DNA from: UBA4615 sp044368415
GTDB taxonomy: Bacteria; Pseudomonadota; Gammaproteobacteria; Burkholderiales; Burkholderiaceae_E
Reading direction: 5' to 3'
Length of the DNA stretch: 64,000 bases
Assembly: GCA_044368415.1 (NCBI GenBank)
Contig: JBIPLJ010000004.1
Coordinates: 65,997 to 129,996, forward strand
Shown: positions 8,664 through 17,454 of the stretch, in pieces
Layout of the letters: each line of letters opens with the position of its first letter
How positions within the stretch are numbered: position 1 is the stretch's first letter
Made by a program: the position numbers and the translations under genes
Notes under the pieces: generated by a model
The model's input: only the letters and a program-made list of their open reading frames with translations
Databases searched by the model: none
What the model was told of the DNA's origin: nothing

Positions 8664-9307
8664 CATCCGCCGCTGCGCGCGGGACGATCGGCGCGGTACT
8701 GCTCGCCGCGGGCAGCGGGTCTCGGATGGGCATGCGTCCGAAGTCGCTGCTGGAGCTCGACGGCGTGCCGCTGATCGCCCGCCAGCTGGGCGGGCTTGCG
8801 GACGCCGGGGTCGACGAGGTGGTGGTGGTGCTCGGCCATCACGCGGCGCGGATCGAGCCGATCGTGCGGCGCTTCCCGGTGACGCTCGTGCACAACCCAG
8901 ATCCCGATGCGGGGCCGGTGTCGTCGCAGCGGATCGGCCTGGCGGCCCTCGGCGGCGGTCACGCCGCGGTCATCATCGCGCTGGCCGACCAGCCCTCGAT
9001 ACAGGCCCGGGACATCGTCGCGCTGCTCGATGCCTGGGCGGGGCGGCCCGAAGGCGCCGCGGTGGTGTTCCCGCGGGTCGACGGCGAGCGAGGCAATCCG
9101 GTGGTCATCGGTGCCGAGGTCCGCGAGCAGGTGTTGGCCGCGCCGCCGAATGTCGGCTGCCGGCAGTGGCAGGACGCGCATCCCGAGGCTATCGCCCCCT
9201 TCGAGACCGGCAACCGCCACTACCGGCTCGACGTGGATTCTCCCGAGGACCTCGAGCGTTTCGAACGCGAGACCGGGCAGGCGCTGCACTGGCCGGCCGG
9301 GCTCTAA
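8660..9307 (+). CDS. MocA/MobA-like molybdopterin nucleotidyltransferase
   Basis: A 215-residue NTP transferase of the molybdenum cofactor cytidylyltransferase group. It starts with the nucleotide-binding loop VLLAAGSGSRMGMRPKSLLE, continues with VVVVLGHHAARIEPIV, then has the acidic ALADQPS and the substrate-side VFPRVDGERGNPVVIG. The GTG start overlaps the stop of the CoxG-like gene by 4 nt, indicating translational coupling. MCD-type cofactor is used by xanthine/CO dehydrogenase-family hydroxylases, the same enzymes served by CoxG proteins, so both may mature a hydroxylase encoded elsewhere. MobA (GTP) specificity is less likely but cannot be excluded. Confidence 0.82.
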   Translation: MTSAAARGTIGAVLLAAGSGSRMGMRPKSLLELDGVPLIARQLGGLADAGVDEVVVVLGHHAARIEPIVRRFPVTLVHNPDPDAGPVSSQRIGLAALGGGHAAVIIALADQPSIQARDIVALLDAWAGRPEGAAVVFPRVDGERGNPVVIGAEVREQVLAAPPNVGCRQWQDAHPEAIAPFETGNRHYRLDVDSPEDLERFERETGQALHWPAGL

Positions 9308-9378
9308 GGCTGAGGCCGGGCCTCGGGCCTGGACTCCGGGACACAAGGTCCGGACCGCTCCGTGCGCGCGGTGCCGGC

Positions 9379-9864
9379 TCAGCGGCGCTGCGCTGCGGGC
9401 GTGGACGCCGATACCGACACCGACACCGACGCCGAAGGTGCCACCGCCCGGGCCGCTGCCCGGGCCCGGTCGAACTCCGGTCCCCAGGACGGGTGCCCGG
9501 TCTCGGCGGGCGCAAGCCCGAACGACGGATCGAGCGCCAGCAGCGCGTCGAAGCTGCGCCGACACGCCAGGCGCCGGCCGGCGACACACTGCGCGAAGGC
9601 CAGCGTCTTGAGCGATTGGGCGCGCACCGCGGGACCGTCGGCGACGATCTCGGGCGACTCCTGGATCATCCGGATCGCCTCGGCGAACTTGCCCTGCTCT
9701 AATTGAGCGACCGCGCGATCGAGCGCCTTGCGGCCCTCGGTGGGCTCGGGGGGACGCATCGGCACGGCGGCACCGCCCTCCGCGCCCGGCTGAGCCATTC
9801 CCGCGCAGCCGGCAAGCACCAGCGTCGCCCAGACCGTCACGAACGTTGCCAGGCGGCGCATCAT
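9379..9864 (-). CDS. Small lipoprotein with TPR-like region, coupled to a Ser/Thr kinase (TssQ-like?)
   Basis: A 161-residue protein with a lipoprotein signal (MMRRLATFVTVWATLVLAGC, Cys at 20), then a Pro-rich spacer, a helical region (EGRKALDRAVAQLEQGKFAEA) like one TPR unit, and two cysteines around AQCVAGRRLACRRSFDALLA. It ends in a Ser/Val-rich tail. ATGATG at 9864 overlaps the stop of the upstream kinase by 4 nt. Lipoproteins of this build next to PEGA-type kinases resemble the TssQ family linked to type VI secretion, but no tss genes are here, so that name is a guess. Confidence 0.65.
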   Translation of the reverse strand: MMRRLATFVTVWATLVLAGCAGMAQPGAEGGAAVPMRPPEPTEGRKALDRAVAQLEQGKFAEAIRMIQESPEIVADGPAVRAQSLKTLAFAQCVAGRRLACRRSFDALLALDPSFGLAPAETGHPSWGPEFDRARAAARAVAPSASVSVSVSASTPAAQRR

Positions 9865-11324
9865 CGCTTCTCCGATGCCGTGAAACGGTGATTCAGGTCC
9901 AGCGTCTGCCCGGCCTTTACATCGAGACGACGCACGACCGTCTCGCCGCCGGGATTGCGCAGCTCGATGCGGCGCTCGCCGGGGGCGAGCGGGATGGACA
10001 TGGAGGGCGGCGTGACGGCGCGCTTGCTGCCGTCGACCCACACCTCGGCCCAGGGCGACACCGCCAGGCGCAGTGTCGCGGGCTTCGGGGGCGCCGGCCG
10101 GGGGGCAGCGGTCGCGGCAGCGGACGCCGGCCCGCCGGACGGGTCGGGCGGGAGGAGCACCGCGGCCCGCTCGTCGATCGGCAGATCCGAGGGGGCGCTC
10201 GGCGGCTCGGCAATGAGCCACATGCCGACGCTGACCGCCAGCACGGCCAGCATCGCCACGGTGGCGATCGACAGGCCGACGATGCGGCGCGCGCGGCCCC
10301 GGTCGACGGCGCGCCGGCCGCCGCTGCGGCGCCGGTCGGTGCCGTCGTGCACGGTGCCATCCTCGGCCGCGACGCGCGCGGCCTCTAGGGGATCGACGGC
10401 CAGGCCCAGACGCTCGCGCAGGTCGGCAGCCGTGGCCGGACGGTCCTTGGGGCGCAGCGCCATCGCCGCGTCGATCGCGGCGCCGAACTGCGGCCCGATA
10501 CGGTCCGGGCAGCGCTGCGCGAGCGCCACGCGGGAGTCGCGCATCACACGCATCGGCGACGGCGGCGGGGCCTCGCCGCAGGCGGCATGGTGCAGCGTCG
10601 CGCCCAGCGCGTAGACGTCGGACCAGGGCCCGACCGGGCAGTCGGGATCGTGTGCGTACTGCTCGATCGGCGCGTAGCCGGCCTTGAGCATGACGGTGGT
10701 GGCACGCACGCGGTCGCCGATCTCGCGCCGCGCGGCACCCAGGTCGAGCAGCACCGCGCCCGACTCGGGGCGCAGGATCACGTTGTCGGGCGCGACGTCG
10801 CGATGGATCGTCCCGCAGGCGTGCAGCGCGGCGAGCGCATCCAGCAGCGGCTCGGCGATCGCGCGCAGCGCGGGCTCGTCGAGCCCGTCGGGATGGCAGG
10901 CGATCACGCGCTCGAGGGTCGGCCCCTCGTACAGTGGCATCGCCATGTACGCGGTGCCCTGCTCCTCCCAGGCGTCGAGCACCTCGACGAGCGCGGGATG
11001 GCGCACGCGAACCAGCAGCCGGGCCTCCTCGACGAAGGCCCGCAGGCCCGCGGCGTAGGTCTCGGCGCCGGCCGGCGTGACCGCGCCGAGCGAGCCGTCC
11101 TCGCGGCGCGCCGCGAGCTGCGCCGGCAGGTACTCCTTGATGGCGACCGCCGGGCCGCCGGCGCCGTCGTCGGCCCGGTAGACGATGCCGAAGCCGCCCT
11201 GGCCGAGCACGGCGCGCACGAACCAGCCGCGCAGCGGCGCGCCGACGGGCAGCGACAGTGGCAGCGGCGGGCCCGCGATCACGGCGGGCGTATCGGAGGG
11301 CGGCGCCTGCAGATGGGCGTTCAT
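9861..11324 (-). CDS. Membrane-anchored eukaryotic-like Ser/Thr protein kinase with C-terminal PEGA-like domain
   Basis: A 487-residue protein. The kinase domain spans about residues 30-310, with glycine loop GQGGFG (41-46), the ATP-binding Lys in AVAIKEYLP (about 63), the catalytic loop IHRDVAPDNVIL, a DFG equivalent LLDLGAAR and the activation segment ending in GYAPIEQYA. A Pro/Arg-rich juxtamembrane region leads to one membrane helix VGLSIATVAMLAVLAVSVGM. The periplasmic part ends in a PEGA-like beta domain (VWVDGSKRAVTPPSMSIPL). ATG 11324 overlaps the stop of the GGDEF/EAL gene by 4 nt, and its own stop overlaps the lipoprotein start. Kinases of this form regulate secretion or envelope functions. 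The target is unknown. Confidence 0.88.
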   Translation of the reverse strand: MNAHLQAPPSDTPAVIAGPPLPLSLPVGAPLRGWFVRAVLGQGGFGIVYRADDGAGGPAVAIKEYLPAQLAARREDGSLGAVTPAGAETYAAGLRAFVEEARLLVRVRHPALVEVLDAWEEQGTAYMAMPLYEGPTLERVIACHPDGLDEPALRAIAEPLLDALAALHACGTIHRDVAPDNVILRPESGAVLLDLGAARREIGDRVRATTVMLKAGYAPIEQYAHDPDCPVGPWSDVYALGATLHHAACGEAPPPSPMRVMRDSRVALAQRCPDRIGPQFGAAIDAAMALRPKDRPATAADLRERLGLAVDPLEAARVAAEDGTVHDGTDRRRSGGRRAVDRGRARRIVGLSIATVAMLAVLAVSVGMWLIAEPPSAPSDLPIDERAAVLLPPDPSGGPASAAATAAPRPAPPKPATLRLAVSPWAEVWVDGSKRAVTPPSMSIPLAPGERRIELRNPGGETVVRRLDVKAGQTLDLNHRFTASEKR

Positions 11325-13207
11325 CGGAGCGCCTCGGCGTGGCGGGCGGCATCGCGCTCGGCCAGGGCGAGCGGCGCGGCGCCCGCGGCATGCGCCGCGG
11401 CGGCGCGCGCCTCGTGCAGCGGTTCGAGCGTGACCGGCCGCTCGAGCCAGGTTTCGATCGCGACCGGCCGCTCGAAGAGGTAGCCCTGCGCGTAGTCGAC
11501 GTCGAGCTCGAGCAAGGTGCGCAGCGTCGCCGGTGCCTCGACCCATTCGGCCAGGCAGCTCATGCCGAGCTCGTGGGCGAGCCGCGCGATCGCCTGCACG
11601 ATGCCGCGCTGGCGCGGATCGCGTTCGAGGCCGACCACGAACTGACCGTCGATCTTGATCATCGAGGCGGGCAGGTGTTTGAGGTAGGCGAACGAGGTGT
11701 AGCCGGCGCCGAAGTCGTCGAGCGCGATCGAGGCACCGGCCTCGCGGAACGCGTCGATGAAGCGTCGCGCGCCGCGCAGGTCGTAGACCGCCACCGACTC
11801 GGTGATCTCCAGCAGCAGCTTGCCGGCGATGTCGCGGTGCGCGCGCAGCATAGCGACCGCATCGCGCACGAAACGCTCGTCGTTCAGCGAGGGGCCGCTC
11901 AGGTTGACGGCATAGAACTCGACGCCCTCAGCGTGTTCGGGATGGGCCGCGAGATGCTCGACGGTCTGCTCCAGCACGAACCGGTCGATCAGCGGCATAC
12001 CACCCGAGCGCTCGGCGGCCTCGAGCAGCCGCGCCGGCCCCTCGATACGACCGTCGTCGCCGAGCGTGCGCAGCAGCACCTCGAACGATGCCGGCCGTGC
12101 CGCACGGATCGGTACGATCGGCTGTGCGTACAGCCGAAGCCGCTCGACCGGCAGCCGGGACTTGAGCAGCGAGCCGAGCCGCACGACCTCGCGCAGCTCG
12201 TCGAGCGCCTTGGCATCGGGGCGCACCGCGGTGATCCGCGCGCGCCCGCCGCGTTTGCTGCGCGCGCAGGCCTCCTCGGCCAGGGTCAGCGCCTCGCGGG
12301 TCCGCATCGGCGCAGCCACCTCGACGATACCCAGGCTCGCCTCCACCGACAGTCGCAGGCCGTCGCCGAGGAAGGGCGAGGCGGTCAACGCCTCCAGCAT
12401 CTCGACCGCCACCCGATGGGCCGCATCCAGGTCGTGGCCGGGCAGCAGCGCGACATACTCGTCGCCACCGATCCGCGCGAGCGCCGCATCCTCGGGCAGC
12501 ACCGCATCGAGCCGCTCGGCGACCTCGACCACCACCGCGTCGCCGACGCCGTGGCCGAAGACGTCGTTGATCGCCTTGAAGCGGTCCAGGTCGATGTACA
12601 CGAGGCCGGCCGGGCCGGACGCGTCGCCCGCCAGCAGCCCGTCGAGCGCCCGCTCGAGGCCGCGGCGGTTGAGCCGCTCGGTCAGCACGTCGTGATGCGC
12701 CATGTACTCGAGCGACTCGGTCATGCGGCTGCGCTCGGACACGTCGACCAGCGAGATCTCGACCGCGTCGCCGACCGCCGAGGCATCGACCGTCCAGACC
12801 CGCTGGGCGTCGCCGGTGCCTGCGCGCAGCTCGACCCGGTGCACGCCGCGGCGCGCCACCTCGGCGAGCAGCGAGGCGGCCGGCGCCTCGCCCATCACCA
12901 TCGCAAGCGTGTTGACCCGGCCCTTGCGCAGCCGGTCGGCGAAACCGATGTCGGCCCGGTCGTTCCAGCGCAGCACGGTACCGGCGGCGTCCGTCGAGAC
13001 CAGTGCGACCGGCGCGCTGTAGTAGAGGTGGCGATAGTGGCGCGCCGACTCGATCGCCCGGCGATGGGTGTCGTCGACCCCGGTCACGCCGGACACATCG
13101 AGTCGCGCTCCGGCGCCGAAGCGCGAGAGGTGCGCGACGGCCGAGGCGAGCGTGCTCAGCGGCGAAGGCCGCCTGCTGGCCGGAGCGGTATCCGGTGGGC
13201 TGTCCAA
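11321..13207 (-). CDS. GGDEF/EAL bifunctional cyclic-di-GMP signalling protein
   Basis: About 628 residues. A PAS-like N-domain (around APVALVSTDAAGTVLRWNDR) is followed by a GGDEF domain with active site RIGGDEY, an accepted variant. The RxxD inhibitory site is not conserved (PEDA at that position). The EAL domain starts YAQPIVPIRA, has EVLLR in place of EALLR, and keeps NLSGPSLND, EITESVAVYD, LDDFGAGYTSFAYLK and KIDGQFV, so phosphodiesterase activity is plausible. I prefer the TTG at 13207, 5 nt after GGAG. A GTG at 13333 would add an Arg/Gly-rich stretch that is not protein-like. First gene of a three-gene operon with 4-nt overlaps, linking c-di-GMP to the kinase. Confidence 0.88.
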   Translation of the reverse strand: MDSPPDTAPASRRPSPLSTLASAVAHLSRFGAGARLDVSGVTGVDDTHRRAIESARHYRHLYYSAPVALVSTDAAGTVLRWNDRADIGFADRLRKGRVNTLAMVMGEAPAASLLAEVARRGVHRVELRAGTGDAQRVWTVDASAVGDAVEISLVDVSERSRMTESLEYMAHHDVLTERLNRRGLERALDGLLAGDASGPAGLVYIDLDRFKAINDVFGHGVGDAVVVEVAERLDAVLPEDAALARIGGDEYVALLPGHDLDAAHRVAVEMLEALTASPFLGDGLRLSVEASLGIVEVAAPMRTREALTLAEEACARSKRGGRARITAVRPDAKALDELREVVRLGSLLKSRLPVERLRLYAQPIVPIRAARPASFEVLLRTLGDDGRIEGPARLLEAAERSGGMPLIDRFVLEQTVEHLAAHPEHAEGVEFYAVNLSGPSLNDERFVRDAVAMLRAHRDIAGKLLLEITESVAVYDLRGARRFIDAFREAGASIALDDFGAGYTSFAYLKHLPASMIKIDGQFVVGLERDPRQRGIVQAIARLAHELGMSCLAEWVEAPATLRTLLELDVDYAQGYLFERPVAIETWLERPVTLEPLHEARAAAAHAAGAAPLALAERDAARHAEALR

Positions 13208-13392
13208 GCTGGCTCCAGGGGGGAATCGGACGCCTCGGTGCGGCGATGCGCGACCCTTGCGTGTAGCGAGTCTCCCCCTGCCCCGTCCGCCGGTGACAGG
13301 TGCGCCGGACGACCGGCGGCTCGACGGGAACACACGGTCACGGCTGTCTCAGCGGTCGCACGGTCGGCCACGTGCCGGACCGGCGGCCCCGG

Positions 13393-14113
13393 TCAGTAAG
13401 TGATGCTGACCACGCTGGTGCCACCGCAGACGTACAGCGACTGACCGGTCACGAAACCGTTGTCCGGTGATGCAAAAAACAGCACAGCGCGCGCCACGTC
13501 GTCGGGCAGGCCGAGGCGCCCGACCAGGATCTTCGCGGCGGCCGCCTCGAGCGCGGCCTGCTCGCGCGGGATCACCTCGTGGAACATGTCGGTCACCACC
13601 GGCCCCGGGGCAACGACGTTCGCGGTGATATCGTCGCGCCCGAGCTCGAGCGCCCAGGTGCGGGCCAGCCCGAACATTCCGGACTTGGTCGCCGAGTAGG
13701 CGGTGCGCGTGGCCAGCCCGAGCGCCGCGCGCGAGGACACCAGCACGATGCGACCGAAGCCTCGGCGCCGCATCTCGGGCAGCGCGGCCTGCACCAGCAC
13801 CAGCGGCGCCGACAGGTGCAGCGCGCTCAGCGCCTCGAGATCCTCGACGGTCACGTCAGCGAGCAGCGCGGGGCGCATCGCGCCCGCATTGTGAACGATG
13901 CCGGTGACTGGGAAGCGCGCGCTCGATCGCCGCCGCGCGGGTGGCGGCGACGTCGCCGAGGTCGACCTCGACCGAGTGCAGCGCAGGATGGTCGATCTCG
14001 GTGGCGCGCCGCGACATCGACACCACACCCCACCCCGCGTCGAGCAGGTGGGTGCAGATCGAGGCACCGATGCCGGCGCTGCCGCCGGTGACGATCGCGA
14101 CGCGTTCGGGCAT
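13393..14113 (-). pseudogene. Short-chain dehydrogenase/reductase, frameshifted
   Basis: The N-terminal half, starting MPERVAIVTGGSAGIGASIC at 14113, holds the TGxxxGxG cofactor motif. The second half has IVHNAGAMRPAL, the Ser region VLVSSRAALGL, the catalytic YSATK and a C-terminus ending CGGTSVVSITY. The halves are in different frames. The switch is near 13905, where one extra base after the codons for RALP would restore PVTGIVHNAG if removed. Everything else looks normal for a 240-residue SDR. It could be a sequencing error, but the two neighbouring genes upstream are also disrupted. It was probably the last gene of the iorA-led operon. An alternative ATG lies at 14137. Confidence 0.8.
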
Positions 14114-14167
14114 GTCGGAGGACTCGGTGTGGGGCACGATGTGCGGGCTCGGCGCGGTGAGACCGGC

Positions 14168-15505
14168 TCAGTGCGGGCGCTTCTTCAGCGCGCGCGTGTT
14201 GATGCAGCCCGCGGTGCCGGGCAGCGTCGCAGCCAGCGCACGGAGCTCGCCGCGCTGCACCTTCTGCGTCGGCGTAAGCGGCAGCGCATCGACGAAGGCG
14301 ACCCAGCCGGGCGCCTTGAAGTAGGCCAGGTGCTCGAGGCAGAGCGCCACGAGCGCCTGCGCGAGATCGGCGCGCGCGGCCTCATCGAGCGGCTCCGCCG
14401 GCACCACGCAGGCGAGCACCTCGTCGCCGCGCACCGCGTCGGGCGTGGCGGCGACCGCCACCTCGCGTACGCCCGGATGGCGGCGCAGCACCGACTCGAC
14501 CTCGACCGCGGCGATGTTCTTGCCGCTGCGCCGGATCACGTCCTTGCGGCGATCGACGAAGTACAGGTGGCCGTCGGCATCTCGGTGCACCACGTCGCCG
14601 GAGTGGAACCAGCCGTGGCCCCACGCCTCGGCGGTGGCCTGCGGGTCCTTCAGGTATTCGCGGAAGAAGCCGCGCCGCGGGTCCTCGCCGGCGGCGCGCA
14701 CCAGCAGCTCGCCCGGCGTGCCCTCGGGCACGTCGGCGCCGGACTCGTCGACGAGGCGCAGCTCGAGCGCGGGTGCGGCGCGACCGAAGCACGACTGCCC
14801 GACGTGCCGCGGCTCGTGGTGGGCGATCACCACCGCGCCGGCACCGGTCTCGGTCATCGCCCAAGCCTCGAGCAGCGGAAAGCCGAAGCGCGCCTCGAAG
14901 GGCGCATGGTGGCGGCGATCGACCCCCGCACCAAAGCCGAAGGGCACGGTGTGCGTGCGGTCGGCGCCCGATACCGGCGCGCCGAGCAGCATCGCCGGCA
15001 TCACCCCGAGGTAGTGGACGATGGTGGCACGCGCATCGCGCACGGCGTCCCACCAGCCTGCCGGATGGAAGCGGTCGAGCGGCACCACGCAGCCGGTGCG
15101 CGCCGCGGCGGCCACGATGTCGGCGACGCGCGCCGGCAGCGCGATCGCCAGTCACATGCCGCTATGCTCGACAAGGTAGTCGAGCTCGGCGGCGCGCAGC
15201 TCACCGTTGATCGGAACCACCGACACGCCGAGCGCGTTGAGTGCCAGCCACGTCAGGAAAAACGACGGCCGGTTCTCCAGCAGCAGGCCGGTTCGGTGAC
15301 CGTGCCCGTAGCCCGCCGCGCTGAAGCGCGCGGCGATCGCCTCGACGGCATCGAGCGCGCGCCCATAGGACAGCTCGACGGGCGCGATGCCATAGCGGGC
15401 TGCCACCTCGGGCAGGATCTGCAGGAAGGGCCGGTCCGGGTTCGAGGCGGCGACGCGGCGAAACGCATGAAAGACGGTGGCGTCGGCGGGCTGCGGCAGG
15501 GGAAT
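14168..15505 (-). pseudogene. Acyl-CoA synthetase (AMP-forming), stop codon and deleted P-loop region
   Basis: An ANL-superfamily ligase remnant. The N-terminal part reads GHRTGLLLENRPSFFLTWLA and VVPINGELRAAELDYLVEHS, then GM and an in-frame TGA at about 15153. The same frame continues as LAIALPARVADIVAAAARTG and then jumps directly to VVPLDRFHPAGWWDAV. The 80-100 residues that normally lie between, including the TSGTTGxPKG loop, are missing. Later motifs are intact: EAWAMTETGAG, GWFHSGDVV, DRRKDVIRRSGKN and the lysine in LPLTPTQKVQRGEL. No ATG, GTG or TTG start is obvious at the 5' end, only ATT at 15505. With the adenylation loop lost, activity is not expected. Confidence 0.85.
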
Positions 15506-15519
15506 GGGTGGGTGGCGGC

Positions 15520-15999
15520 TCAGGGGAAGAGCTGGATCGAAGGCAGCGGCGCGTCGCAGTCGAGCAGGTCGACGCGCTTGAGCCGAATGCGCAGCGCGTC
15601 GTCGATCACCGACAGCGTGTGGCGCACCACCGCCGCGTAGACCTGCTTGCGTGCGCCCTGCGTCTCGACATAGAGCTCGTTGGTGCGCATCGTCCAGCGG
15701 CCGGCGGCGGTGTCGGCCGACTCGAGCTCGGGCTGCTGCAGCACGTGCAGGCAGCGCACCTGCGGAAACAGCGAGTACGAGCGTGGGTTGCCGAAGCGCT
15801 CGATGCGCAAGCGCAGCAGCAGCTTGTCCTCGTACATCAGCGAGGTGTGGTTCTCGCCGTCGGCCTGCCCCGGCACCAGCGGCACCCAGTAGTACGCATC
15901 ATCCGCGTAGAGCGCGTGCCACTCGTCGAAGCGGCGCTCGTCGATCAGCCGCGCCTCGAGGTAGACCAGGCGTGCGAGGTCCTCTGCGGTCGGCTTCAT
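15520..15999 (-). CDS. Aromatic-ring-hydroxylating dioxygenase beta subunit
   Basis: A 159-residue NTF2-like small subunit of Rieske non-haem iron oxygenases. It starts with LARLVYLEARLIDERRFDEW and LYADDAYYWVPLVPGQ and ends with RLKRVDLLDCDAPLPSIQLF, all typical. It appears intact, unlike the alpha subunit gene just upstream, which has a frameshift and a stop. ATG 15999 is preceded by AGGGGAG, the last of three copies of a repeated initiation unit. The beta subunit is structural in known systems, so without a working alpha subunit it should have no catalytic role. Confidence 0.88.
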   Translation of the reverse strand: MKPTAEDLARLVYLEARLIDERRFDEWHALYADDAYYWVPLVPGQADGENHTSLMYEDKLLLRLRIERFGNPRSYSLFPQVRCLHVLQQPELESADTAAGRWTMRTNELYVETQGARKQVYAAVVRHTLSVIDDALRIRLKRVDLLDCDAPLPSIQLFP

Positions 16000-16000
16000 A

Positions 16001-16060
16001 CACGCTCCCCTTCGGTCATGCACGCTCCCCTTCGGTCATGCACGCTCCCCTTCGCTCATA
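16001..16060 (-). repeat. Three tandem 20-bp copies of a ribosome-site/start-codon unit
   Basis: Three direct copies of CACGCTCCCCTTCGGTCATG (the third with two changes) lie between the oxygenase alpha and beta genes. On the coding strand each unit is an AGGGGAG ribosome site followed by ATG, so three initiation regions stand in series. Only the last ATG (15999) opens the beta-subunit frame. The outermost copy overlaps the stop of the alpha gene. Confidence 0.9.
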
Positions 16061-17416
16061 CGCCCTCCCCGCCCTGCACTGGCTCCGCCATGTGCCGTGC
16101 CCACGCGCGGAACTGGTTGCGCATCGACACCTCGCTCGTGCCCTTGACCCTGCGGTCGCCGCCGGCGAGCTCCGCGGGATCGAAGTCTCGGTGCAGGCTG
16201 ACCCAAGGATTGCCCGAGGCCGCAAGGCCTTCCTGGATCGCGCGGTAGCAGTGCAGGTCGTCGTGGCCGACCACCGACATCGGCGAGTTGATGAGCCGCG
16301 AGTACGTCATCGTGCGGCGCAGCAGCGCCTCGGGCGCGCCCACCGGCCGGAACGTCCAGGACTCGACGATCGTGCGGTCGGGTGCAATCGGGCGCGCGAC
16401 GCGGATCGCCTGGATCGCGCCCTTGATCGTCAGGCTCGGGTAGTAGACGGTGTTGTGCCGGACCTCGCCGAGAATCGCATGGGCGCGCTCGGCGCCCTAG
16501 GCCGCGACCATCGACGCCTCGTACTCCGGCACCGCCGAATACTTCGAGTGGATCGAGCCGTGCACGCCGGTGTAGCCGTGTCCGTGGTCGAAGACCCGCA
16601 CGCCCATACCGTCGAAGAACTCGTAGCTCGATGCAAAAGGCACGAACTGCTCGATCGCCATCGGCAAAGGTGCATCGGCGGGCTGGCCGGCCCAGAGCTT
16701 CTTCGCGGTACCGGCCGACGACTCGTGTGCCACCATCGGATGCATCGTGTCGTTGAGGTTCTCGACGAACATCTTCCAGTTGCAGTCGTGGTCGTAGCGC
16801 AGCACGCCGCCGGCGACCTCGAGCCGGCCCTCGGGCGAGCGCTCGACGAGGTTGTCGATCGAGGTGAGCGAGGCGCCGAAGTACGCCTCGAAGTCCGGTC
16901 CCGACTCGGACAGCCTGCTGAAGACGAAACCGCGGTAGCTCACGGTGTGGCGAACCGCGGACAGCCCGCCGCTCGCGGCCGACTGCACAAAGCCCGTGCC
17001 CTCGTAGCCGCCCTTGAGCGGAATCGCACGTACACCGCCGTCGAGGTCGTAGGCCCAGGCATGGTGTGGGCAGCGGAAAAAACGCCCGACATTGCCCGAC
17101 GGCTCGCTCACCAGCGAGCGCCTTTGTGCGCGCAGCGGTTCATCAGCACATGCACCCTGCCGTCCTCGCCGCGCACCATCATCACCGGGCGACCGGCGAG
17201 CTCGGCGGTGGCGTAGTCGCCGGCATTCGGCACCTGGCTGTCGTGACCGATGTAGATCCAGGTGCGCGACCACAGCCGCTCCATCTCGAGCTCGAAGACC
17301 TCGCGGTCGAGGTAGACGTCGCGGTGCACGGCGTCGTCGCGCACCAGCGCGTGCAGCGCCCGGGGGTCGTCGCGGTAGCGGCCCCGCACGGGTGGGGCGG
17401 CGCTTGTACTGTCCAT
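16056..17416 (-). pseudogene. Rieske aromatic-ring dioxygenase alpha subunit, frameshift plus amber stop
   Basis: Starts at ATG 17416 (MDSTSAAPPVRGRYRDDPRA). The Rieske ligands NRCAHKGA are reached, then a one-base loss near 17115 shifts the frame. The sequence resumes as LVSEPSGNVGRFFRCPHHAW, the second ligand pair. The iron site ENLNDTMHPMVAH is intact. An in-frame TAG at 16497-16499 interrupts after PEYEASMVAA, and the same frame continues sensibly (ERAHAILGEVRHNTVYYPSL) to the proper C-terminus at 16056. Two independent lesions in a gene otherwise of normal length indicate recent inactivation. The original substrate is not identifiable. Confidence 0.85.
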
Positions 17417-17454
17417 GGCGGTGGGTCCTCCCGATCCGTGGCTGCGAGGCGCGC

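Noticed and set aside
13213..13330. Possible tRNA-like sequence in the GC-rich leader of the GGDEF/EAL gene
   Set aside because: No T-loop GGTTCGAATCC or cloverleaf arms could be aligned; no tRNA was found anywhere in the window.
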